Below are positions 1-5,792 of a DNA stretch of 7,924 nt, one piece after another. Made by a program: the position numbers and the translations under genes. The notes under the pieces were generated by a model. It was not told the origin of the DNA. It saw only the letters and a program-made list of their open reading frames with translations, and did no database searches. Within the stretch, counting starts at the first letter, position 1; the number at the start of each line of letters is the position of its first letter. Origin of the DNA: an uncultured Bacillota bacterium (lineage in GTDB: Bacteria > Bacillota > Sulfobacillia > UBA995 > UBA9673); contig CALMHV010000159.1 of NCBI GenBank assembly GCA_937863905.1, positions 1-7,924 of the forward strand. Direction: 5' to 3'.

Positions 1-4
1 GCCC

Positions 5-1735
5 TCAGAGCCCGGCCGCTTCCTCGATGACCTTGGCCTTGGCGTAGGTGCGGTGGACCTTCGTGACCTCGACGCGCACCGTCTCCCCGACGAGCTTGGC
101 GCCGCCCTCCACGTCGAGGACGTAGCCCTCGACCCTGGCGATGCCGTCCCACAGGTTGGAGACGTGCGGCTCCTCGACTCTCACCTCAAGGATCTGACCC
201 TGCCTCACCGGAAGGGCTTTCGTCTCGACTTCCTCGCGGGTGCCCATGGCCCGCACGGCTAGACTCTCAAGGTGGCACTGGTCCGAGCCCCGGACGTAGA
301 TGGCTTTCCCGGTCTCGTTCTCCAGGGCCCGGAGGTTGACGCCGCCGGCCCCGATGAGCAGAGCGGCCACGGCCGGATGGACCTCGGCCAGGATGGCCTC
401 TTCCGGGCTGCGCCGGAGGAGGGCCTTGATCTCGCGCCTCAGCTTGGACGAGACGCTTTCCTCGGACAGGACCCGCCCCTTGCCCTCGCAATACGGACAC
501 GGCTTCTGGAGGACGTCGTCAAGGGACTGTTTGGCCTTCTTCCGGGTTATCTCGACCAGCCCGAGCTGGGTGATGCCCAGGACGTAGGTCCGGGTGCGGT
601 CGCGGCGGAGGTGCTCCTCCAGGGTTTTCAGGATCTTCTGCCGGTGGGACTCGCTTTCCATGTCGATGAAGTCGGCGATGATGATGCCCCCGATGTCGCG
701 CAGGCGCAACTGCCGGGCGATCTCCCGGGCGGCCTCGAGGTTGGTCTTGAAGACCGTGTCGGCCAGGTCGGTGCTGCCGACGTACTTCCCGGTGTTGACG
801 TCGATGGAGGTCAGGGCTTCGGTCCGGTCGATGACCAGGTAGCCACCGCTCTTCAGCCAGACCCGCCGCCGCAGGGCCTTCTCGATCTCCGGCTCCAGGG
901 TGTAGAGGTCGAAGATGGTCCGGTCGCTGGAGAAGAACAGCTCGACTCGCTTCTTCAGGGACGGGGCGATGTCGTCCAGGAGCTCCAGGACCTTCTCATA
1001 CTCCTGTTTGGAGTCGATGACGAAGCGGTCGACCTCTTCGGTGAACGAGTCGCGGATGATGCGATAGATGAGGCCCATGTCCTTGTGGAGGAGCTGCGGG
1101 ACCGGGCCGGAGCGGTTCTTCTCTTGAATCTTGCGCCAGACGCGGGCGAGGAAGTCCGTGTCCTGGGACAGTTCGGTCTCCGTCTTGGTCTCGGCCACGG
1201 TGCGCACGATGATGCCCATGTTCTGCGGGCGGATGCGTTCGGCCGTCTTGCGGAGGCGGTCGCGCTCGCGGTCGCTGTCGATGCGCCGCGAGACCCCGAC
1301 GTAGTCGACGGTGGGCATGAGCACGAGGTACCGCCCCGGCAGGGTGCAGTGCGTCGTCACCCGGGCCCCCTTGGTCCCGATGGCCTCCTTGACCACCTGG
1401 ACCATGACCTCCTGGCCGGGCTTGAGGAGGTCCTCGATGGTGAGCCGCCCGTTCTTCTCCCGGTGCTCGACCCGGACCTGACCGCTCTCTTCCTCATCGG
1501 CGTTCTTGGCGGGCAGGGCGTCGGCGACGTAGAGGAAGGCGTTGCGCTCTAGTCCGATGTTGACGAAAGCCGCCTGCATTCCCGGCAGGACGTTCTCGAC
1601 CTTACCCTTGTAGATGCTTCCCACGGTTCTCTGACCCGTGGGCCGTTCGTAGTAGACTTCGACCAGCTGACCATCCTCGAGGATGGCCACCCGGGTCTCC
1701 CCGGGCTCCACGTTGACCAGAATCTCTTTTGGCAC
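5..1735 (-). CDS. rng: Ribonuclease G/E family endoribonuclease
   Basis: Predicted single-strand-specific endoribonuclease of the RNase E/G family, acting in the cytoplasm on mRNA and rRNA precursors. Residue numbers are from the chosen GTG start (576 aa). The N-terminus PKEILVNVEPGETRVA is typical of the family. A split S1 RNA-binding domain covers about residues 39-141, with an acidic insert near 78-92. The catalytic aspartates that bind Mg are visible in SIDVNTG (D312) and ADFIDM (D355). The zinc-link motif CPYCEGKG (C413, C416) follows. The last 65 residues or so resemble a TRAM-like RNA-binding domain, as seen in other Firmicute homologues. The GTG at 1735 is preferred because GGGAG lies 8 bases upstream; a TTG at 1762 would add nine residues. 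It is the last gene of the leftward cluster, 67 bases after the DUF2344 gene. In related genomes rplU usually follows, but the window ends four bases after the stop. Confidence 0.93.
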   Translation of the reverse strand: MPKEILVNVEPGETRVAILEDGQLVEVYYERPTGQRTVGSIYKGKVENVLPGMQAAFVNIGLERNAFLYVADALPAKNADEEESGQVRVEHREKNGRLTIEDLLKPGQEVMVQVVKEAIGTKGARVTTHCTLPGRYLVLMPTVDYVGVSRRIDSDRERDRLRKTAERIRPQNMGIIVRTVAETKTETELSQDTDFLARVWRKIQEKNRSGPVPQLLHKDMGLIYRIIRDSFTEEVDRFVIDSKQEYEKVLELLDDIAPSLKKRVELFFSSDRTIFDLYTLEPEIEKALRRRVWLKSGGYLVIDRTEALTSIDVNTGKYVGSTDLADTVFKTNLEAAREIARQLRLRDIGGIIIADFIDMESESHRQKILKTLEEHLRRDRTRTYVLGITQLGLVEITRKKAKQSLDDVLQKPCPYCEGKGRVLSEESVSSKLRREIKALLRRSPEEAILAEVHPAVAALLIGAGGVNLRALENETGKAIYVRGSDQCHLESLAVRAMGTREEVETKALPVRQGQILEVRVEEPHVSNLWDGIARVEGYVLDVEGGAKLVGETVRVEVTKVHRTYAKAKVIEEAAGL

Positions 1736-1802
1736 GCTCTTCACTCCCACAATAGGGGCCAATGGCCCGAACTCGTAAAGCTCGAAACTTGTTGACTCTC
1801 AT

Positions 1803-2591
1803 TCAGGTGCGCGCGGCGCTCTCGCGCCGCAGACCCAATCTGGCGACCATCATACCCTCGGGCCGCGTCACCGAGACACCCTCCCCCGCGAGCTCCGCGA
1901 CGAGCAGGCCGGCCACCTCGTCCGGCCGACCGGCGCCCTTGTCCCCGAGCGCCAACTCCATCAGGACCACGACCCGGCCGTCAGGCGAGAGTTCCTTGAC
2001 CTCTAACCGCCTGATGAGCGGGCGCGCGTCCACGACCTTGACCTGGACGCCGGGGCCTCCGCCGCCCCGTCCCGCCGGCCCGCCCCGTTCCGCCGGCCCG
2101 CCCCGTCCCGCCGGCCCGCCCCGTTCCCGCGTGACCTCAAGCTTCGGCCGAGACAGGAGCCGCGTCGCGGCGGCCCTCCACTCTTCGAGGTCGCGCCCTG
2201 CCGCCGGAAGGTGCGCGACGTAGGACCCGGTATCGAACTCCGACATGAGCGACGGGCCATGAGGACTTATGTACCTCGCGTCGCGCGCCTGGATACCCTC
2301 GGGCAAGGCCCGGTTCAGGCGGGCGACGACCTCCTCCGGCGTCACCCGCGAGGAGAGTTCGACATCGACGTACTCAGCCATTCCCGACAGGCCTACGGGT
2401 AGGGGCCAACCGTAGGCGATCCGCGGCGCGGGGCTGAAACCTTCGCTGTAGGACAGCGGCAACCCGACCCGACGGGCCGTCCGTTCAAACAGCCGGATAA
2501 AGTCAAGGTGCGAGATGAACCTCGGGCGCCCCGTCTTAGTGTAGCAGACCCTGAGCCGCCAGCGTGTCGCCGGAACGTTTCCCGCGGTCAC
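1803..2591 (-). CDS. DUF2344 / TIGR03936 radical SAM-linked protein
   Basis: Member of the DUF2344 (TIGR03936) family, whose biochemical role I do not know; it is found next to, or fused to, TIGR03960 radical SAM proteins. From the GTG start it is 262 aa. Family hallmarks are RVCYTKTGRPRFISHLD (residues 14-30) and SEGFSPAPRIAYGWPLPVG (49-67), followed by an alpha/beta region to about residue 125. The GTG start at 2591 overlaps the TGA stop of the upstream radical SAM gene in a GTGA junction, with a purine-rich ribosome binding site (2598-2609) six bases away. An ATG at 2657 is in frame but would create a 70-base overlap and add a non-family N-terminus. Residues 157-178 are a low-complexity insert built from GGPAGR/GGPAER hexapeptides, encoded by an 18-base DNA repeat. 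The stop/start overlap implies coupled translation with the radical SAM partner and a shared complex or pathway. Confidence 0.88.
   Translation of the reverse strand: MTAGNVPATRWRLRVCYTKTGRPRFISHLDFIRLFERTARRVGLPLSYSEGFSPAPRIAYGWPLPVGLSGMAEYVDVELSSRVTPEEVVARLNRALPEGIQARDARYISPHGPSLMSEFDTGSYVAHLPAAGRDLEEWRAAATRLLSRPKLEVTRERGGPAGRGGPAERGGPAGRGGGGPGVQVKVVDARPLIRRLEVKELSPDGRVVVLMELALGDKGAGRPDEVAGLLVAELAGEGVSVTRPEGMMVARLGLRRESAART
2065..2130. repeat. 18-bp in-frame tandem repeat inside the DUF2344 gene
   Basis: Three complete 18-base units (2065-2082, 2083-2100, 2101-2118) and a partial fourth (2119-2130) run head to tail. On the plus strand the units read ccccgtcccgccggcccg, or the same with one t for c. 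The unit length is a multiple of three, so the repeat adds six-residue blocks (GGPAGR or GGPAER) without shifting the frame. The alternating variant (1, 2, 1, partial 2) suggests expansion of a two-unit, 36-base block by slippage. Confidence 0.9.
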
Positions 2592-4519
2592 GGAAGGTCC
2601 CTCCCCTCCGCTGAAGCCAGGCGGTTCTCGGTCCCGGTCCGCTCGCAGACCCCGCACTGGCCGCAGGCGGCCCGGCGGCAGTCAGGGGTCGGCTCCGCGA
2701 CGACCGCCCGGGCTCGCTCCCGGAGCAGGAACTGGCGGTCGAGCCCGCACGAGATGTGTTCCCAGGGGAAGACCTCGTCCTCCGGACGCTGGCGGTTGGC
2801 GTAGAACGTCGGGTCCAGTCCGGTCGCTTCAAAGGCCCGGTCCCAAATCTCGGAACGGAAGTGTTCGGTCCAGCCGTCAAACCGCGCTCCCAGACGCCAA
2901 GCCTCCAGGATGACCCGGTGAACCCGGCGGTCGCCCCGCGCGAGCACGGCCTCGAGCCGGCTCATCCCGGGACCATGCCAGTCCAGCTTCGTCCCGGAAC
3001 GGCGGTGCTTCTTGCCCTGGCCTCCCTGACCGTGTCCACCCCCGCCGGAGACGGACTGCCGAACCAGCCCCACCCGACGGTCGGCTTCCTCCACCGTGAC
3101 CTGCGGCTCCCACTGGAACGGCGTGTGGGCCTTCGGGATGAAGGTGGCCAGGCTCAGGGTCAGGGCCAGGGGCCGTCGCGCCACCAGGTTGCCCTGGCCC
3201 CTGTTCTCGTAAACCCGGTAGACCTCGGCCGCCTCCTCGGCGATGCCCAGCAAATCCTCGTCGGTCTCCGTCGGCAGCCCGAGCATGTAGTACAACTTCA
3301 GGCGGTCCCAGCCGGACCGGAAAGCCGAGCCGGCCGCCGCCAAAAGGTCCTCCCGGGTGACCCCCTTGTTGATGACCGCCCTCAGGCGAGGCGTGGCCGC
3401 CTCGGGCGCGAAGGTGAGCCCGGTCTTGCGGACCTCCTGTATCTTAGACGCAAGTTCCACAGCAAATGTGTCGGTTCTTAGCGACGGGAGCGAGACGGCC
3501 ACGCCCCGCGGTCCGTGGTGGGCGACGAGTTCGCCCAGGACTTCGGTGACCGGCCCCCAGTCACAGGTGGACAGGGACGCCAGCGACAGTTCGTCGTACC
3601 CCGTGTTCCCGAGGATGTCGCGAGCCGCGGCGAGGACGTCTTCGCGGGAACGCTCGCGGATGGGCCGGTAGATCATCCCCGCCTGGCAGAAACGGCAGCC
3701 CCGGGAGCACCCCCGCATGACCTCCACCACGGCCCGGTCGTGGACGGTCTCGATCAGCGGGACGACGGGAGCGACCGGCGACGGATGACGGCCAAGATCG
3801 GCCACGACGCGCTTGATGACCGGAAAAGCGGCCTCGGGCCGGTTGGGGCGGACGGCCGCCACCGCGCCGTCGTCCCCGTAGGTCACATCGTAGAACGCGG
3901 GCACGTAGACCCCGGGCACGCGGGCCAGGGCCGCCAGGAGCCCGGCGCGCGACTCGCGCGGCCCGCCCGCCCGGCCGCCCCGGCCGGTGCCGGCGGCGTA
4001 CGCCTCGGCGAGGTCGAGGATGGCCTCCTCGGCCTCGCCGAGGAGGAAGAGGTCGAAGAAGGGCGCCAGGGGCTCCGGGTTGAAGGCGCACGGCCCACCC
4101 CCGATGACCAGGGGGTCGCCCTCCCGGCGGTCGGCGGCCAGGAGCGGGAGGCCCGCCAGGTCAAGAAGATTCACGACGTTGGTGTAGGTCAGTTCGTACT
4201 GCAGGCTGAAGCCCAGGAAATCGAAGTCCCGCACCGGCCTGCCCGATTCCAGGGCGAAGAGCGGGAGACCCAGGCGCCGCATCTCGGCCTCCAGGTCGGG
4301 CCAGGGGGCGAAGACCCGCTCGCACAGGGCGTCCTCGCGGGCGTTCAGGACGTGGTAAAGCAGGCGGAGCCCGAGGTTGGACATGCCCAGCTCGTAGACG
4401 TCCGGGTAGGCGAGAGCAAACTTGACCATCCCTTCCCGGTGCTCCTTGTGGATGGCGTTCGGCTCGCCGTCGAGGTAGCGCGCGGGACGGGACACCCGAA
4501 GAAGAACGTCCTCAGGCAC
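2588..4519 (-). CDS. TIGR03960-type B12-binding-like radical SAM protein
   Basis: Predicted radical SAM enzyme of the TIGR03960 family (YgiQ-like, with an N-terminal B12-binding-like domain); its substrate is unknown to me. It is 643 aa. The N-terminal domain (about residues 5-175) contains ALAYPDVYELGMSNLGLRLLY, split here as residues 35-55, and VIGGGPCAFNPEP (138-150). The [4Fe-4S]/SAM motif is CSRGCRFC (C271, C275, C278), followed by a TIM-barrel region to about residue 465. A C-terminal cysteine cluster (C614, C619, C622, C625) may bind metal. Residues 489-509 are an unusual Gly/His/Lys-rich insert. The GTG at 4519 is the first usable start; it has no convincing Shine-Dalgarno, but family similarity begins within a few residues of it. 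The gene follows the M23 peptidase by 84 bases and overlaps the DUF2344 gene. In related spore formers spoIVFB usually sits just upstream; here it does not. Confidence 0.9.
   Translation of the reverse strand: MPEDVLLRVSRPARYLDGEPNAIHKEHREGMVKFALAYPDVYELGMSNLGLRLLYHVLNAREDALCERVFAPWPDLEAEMRRLGLPLFALESGRPVRDFDFLGFSLQYELTYTNVVNLLDLAGLPLLAADRREGDPLVIGGGPCAFNPEPLAPFFDLFLLGEAEEAILDLAEAYAAGTGRGGRAGGPRESRAGLLAALARVPGVYVPAFYDVTYGDDGAVAAVRPNRPEAAFPVIKRVVADLGRHPSPVAPVVPLIETVHDRAVVEVMRGCSRGCRFCQAGMIYRPIRERSREDVLAAARDILGNTGYDELSLASLSTCDWGPVTEVLGELVAHHGPRGVAVSLPSLRTDTFAVELASKIQEVRKTGLTFAPEAATPRLRAVINKGVTREDLLAAAGSAFRSGWDRLKLYYMLGLPTETDEDLLGIAEEAAEVYRVYENRGQGNLVARRPLALTLSLATFIPKAHTPFQWEPQVTVEEADRRVGLVRQSVSGGGGHGQGGQGKKHRRSGTKLDWHGPGMSRLEAVLARGDRRVHRVILEAWRLGARFDGWTEHFRSEIWDRAFEATGLDPTFYANRQRPEDEVFPWEHISCGLDRQFLLRERARAVVAEPTPDCRRAACGQCGVCERTGTENRLASAEGRDLP
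2598..2609 (-). promoter_or_regulatory. Strong ribosome binding site for the DUF2344 gene
   Basis: The minus strand reads GGAGGGGAGGGA inside the last codons of the radical SAM gene, six bases before the GTG at 2591. It decides the start in favour of 2591 over the upstream in-frame ATG at 2657, and with the GTGA overlap supports translational coupling. Confidence 0.75.
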
Positions 4520-4587
4520 GGGACTGAAAGGGCGAGAAATCCTCTGCGGGATGGGCCACCGCCTCCGGGTCGGGGTGAGGGTGCGCG

Positions 4588-4599
4588 CTAGGCGCCTAG
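4588..4599. promoter_or_regulatory. Perfect 12-bp palindrome, possible operator
   Basis: CTAGGCGCCTAG is a perfect inverted repeat in the short gap between the peptidase stop and the radical SAM start; the flanking bases extend it imperfectly to 4585-4602. It has no T-run on either side, so an intrinsic terminator is unlikely. It starts three bases downstream of a TATAAT on the minus strand (4608-4603), placing it about where transcription would begin. A repressor site is one reading; chance is another. Confidence 0.35.
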
Positions 4600-4602
4600 T
4601 GC

Positions 4603-4608
4603 ATTATA
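4603..4608 (-). promoter_or_regulatory. Possible -10 element for the radical SAM operon
   Basis: A perfect TATAAT on the minus strand overlaps the stop codon of the peptidase gene and lies 83 bases upstream of the radical SAM start. No recognisable -35 (TTGACA-like) is present 16-18 bases further upstream and there is no extended -10 TG. It could be an internal promoter separating the housekeeping genes (radical SAM, DUF2344, rng) from the sporulation-type peptidase promoter, but the evidence is one hexamer. Confidence 0.25.
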
Positions 4609-5398
4609 ACCCGGCCAGGCCCTTCATCGTGAGGGGGTCGGCGGGTTGCCCGGAGATGATGATCTCGAAATGGCAGTGGGGGGCCGTGGCGTTCCCGGTC
4701 TTGCCGACGGTGCCGATGGGATCGCCCTGCTTCACCGGGTCCCCGGTCTTGGCGGTGATCTCCTTCGCGTGGGCGTAGAGGGTGATGACGCCCTGGCCGT
4801 GGTCGATCTGAATGACCTTCCCGTAGGTGGCCGACTCCTCGACGCTGAGGACTATCCCGTCCAGAGCGGCCACGATGGGCGTTCCCTCGGCCGCCATGAT
4901 GTCGATACCCGTGTGGAAGGAGACCTCGCCGGTCACGGGGTCGGGGCGATACCCGTACGTGGAGGCGATGGTGCCGGTGACGGGGAGGAGGAACGAGGCG
5001 TCGGCCGGCGAGGGCTGGCTCGGGTCGCGACCGGTCAGGCGGTCCCAGAGTTCGGGGAAGATGCTCCAGCCTGCGACGAGCTTCTCTTTCAAGTTCGCCG
5101 ACGTGACGTATTGCGTCGCTCCCCGAAAGTCGAAGTCGGTCGTCAGGTAGTAGTGGACGGAACTCTGGAGACCGGCGAGCGCCGGCAGAGGCGCCCGGAG
5201 CATCCCGAAGACCGCGAGGAACAGGGCGAGAGCCACGAGGGCCTGGCGCACGAGCCAGGACGATTCCCACACCGCCGCGGCCACGCGGACAATGAGGCGG
5301 CCTTGGCGCGACCGCCGCGTCCGGAGGCGCGGGCCGGCCGAAGTGGCGTAGCTGGGGGTGAGCCGCGGCCTACGGCTCGCGTTGGGCGCGCCCGGCAT
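4604..5398 (-). CDS. spoIVFA: Membrane-anchored M23 peptidase, SpoIVFA-like
   Basis: Predicted zinc metallopeptidase of the M23/LytM type, tethered to the membrane with the catalytic domain outside the cytoplasm. The ATG at 5398 gives 264 aa, close to the usual SpoIVFA length as I recall it. An Arg-rich cytoplasmic N-terminus (residues 9-38) is followed by one membrane segment (about 48-67), a linker, and the peptidase domain (about 137-258). The zinc and catalytic residues appear complete: HTGID (H162, D166), LYAH (H210) and HCHFE (H241, H243). A GTG at 5407 is an alternative start, but AAAGG sits too close to it and well placed for the ATG. In Bacillus, SpoIVFA is a regulator that holds the intramembrane protease SpoIVFB in check in the mother cell and has a degenerate domain; here the active site looks intact. 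The name rests mainly on context and architecture, so a general cell-wall endopeptidase remains possible. Confidence 0.82.
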   Translation of the reverse strand: MPGAPNASRRPRLTPSYATSAGPRLRTRRSRQGRLIVRVAAAVWESSWLVRQALVALALFLAVFGMLRAPLPALAGLQSSVHYYLTTDFDFRGATQYVTSANLKEKLVAGWSIFPELWDRLTGRDPSQPSPADASFLLPVTGTIASTYGYRPDPVTGEVSFHTGIDIMAAEGTPIVAALDGIVLSVEESATYGKVIQIDHGQGVITLYAHAKEITAKTGDPVKQGDPIGTVGKTGNATAPHCHFEIIISGQPADPLTMKGLAGL

Positions 5399-5439
5399 GT
5401 AGTCCACTGCCTTTCCGCCGAGACTTGTCTATCGCGGAA

Positions 5440-5469
5440 GTTATATGAGCCAAGCCACCCCGAATATGA
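5440..5469 (-). promoter_or_regulatory. Sigma-E-like sporulation promoter for the M23 peptidase
   Basis: On the minus strand TCATATT (5469-5463) is followed after 15 bases by CATATAAC (5447-5440). The mother-cell sigma-E consensus is roughly an ATATT-type -35 and CATACAnT-type -10 about 14 bases apart, so six of eight -10 positions fit. The predicted start would be near 5433, giving a leader of about 35 bases before the ATG at 5398. It is an AT-rich island in GC-rich DNA, and spoIVF genes are sigma-E-controlled in Bacillus. The assignment is by eye. Confidence 0.5.
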
Positions 5470-5606
5470 GGACGGGCCGCGCTGACGCGGGCGATCCGGC
5501 CAGAAACAGACCGCTGGCGGACAAACGCTGCGGAGGCCGGAATGGTGTCGTCAAAACCCCAGCTAGAATAGTGAATTCGCCCGGTTTGCCAGCCTTGAAA
5601 AAATCG
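5470..5606. other. Intergenic stretch between the divergent promoters
   Basis: This is the middle of the intergenic region between the divergent peptidase and ATP-grasp genes. I see no gene in it: short open frames crossing it on either strand lack family resemblance and overlap the promoter motifs. The only structure is a weak imperfect inverted repeat (ccggccag at 5496-5503 with ctggcgg at 5514-5520). An A-rich run (5598-5603) just upstream of the sigma-A -35 could act as an UP element. Confidence 0.5.
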
Positions 5607-5635
5607 TTGACACATCACCCCGACGCGACTATATT
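5607..5635 (+). promoter_or_regulatory. Near-consensus sigma-A promoter for the ATP-grasp/aminomutase unit
   Basis: A perfect TTGACA (5607-5612), a 17-base spacer and TATATT (5630-5635, five of six matches) form a classical housekeeping promoter. Transcription should start near 5642, leaving a leader of about 150 bases before the ATP-grasp ATG. The A-rich bases just upstream may strengthen it. Confidence 0.8.
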
Positions 5636-5641
5636 AGGAGC

Positions 5642-5792
5642 AATTAAACGGACTCCGTCATAGCAGCCGTTAGGGGGGGACGCAACGGAGTAGCCGACAA
5701 CTTAAGAACCAAGGACCAGCAGCGGCCGCTGGGGTCAACGGCACGAGTAGATGACCCCAATCCCTTGTGGAAAGAAGGGTATTTGAAGCCAA
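5642..5792 (+). promoter_or_regulatory. Structured 5' leader, candidate cis-regulatory RNA
   Basis: Several helices can be drawn. ACTCCGT (5652-5658) pairs with ACGGAGT (5685-5691). AACGG (5647-5651) pairs with CCGTT (5667-5671); together these two helices interleave as a pseudoknot or are alternatives. TGGGGTCA (5730-5737) pairs perfectly with TGACCCCA (5752-5759). CCAGC (5716-5720) can pair with GCTGG (5728-5732), which competes with the previous hairpin. CCCTT (5762-5766) can pair with AAGGG (5775-5779), covering a candidate ribosome binding site. A run of seven G lies at 5673-5679. There is no terminator-like T-run. I could not match it to a known riboswitch class, and it does not show the T-box or lysine riboswitch core. 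Confidence 0.45.

Noticed and set aside
272..1552. Long plus-strand open frame (about 426 codons) opposite rng
   Set aside because: It is the antisense shadow of the RNase G/E gene in GC-rich DNA; its translation is rich in Gly, Asp, Leu and Val without any recognisable family motif.
3515..4591. Long plus-strand open frame (about 358 codons) opposite the radical SAM gene
   Set aside because: Antisense shadow; the opposite strand encodes clear radical SAM motifs, while this translation has low-complexity composition and no domain signature.
4585..4602. Palindrome as a terminator after the peptidase gene
   Set aside because: The hairpin would have almost no loop and is followed by GC-rich sequence without a T-run on the minus strand.
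5445..5663. Small plus-strand open frame of 72 codons in the intergenic region
   Set aside because: It runs through the sigma-A promoter, has no good ribosome binding site and resembles no known small protein.
5673..5710. GGGACGCAA-like stretch reminiscent of the c-di-GMP-I riboswitch
   Set aside because: Only about nine bases fit; the upstream GCAAACC-type half, the tetraloop helix and the downstream receptor sequence of that class are missing.
5720..5759. GC-rich hairpins in the leader as an intrinsic terminator or attenuator
   Set aside because: No T-run follows either hairpin, so Rho-independent termination is not supported; translational control is more plausible.
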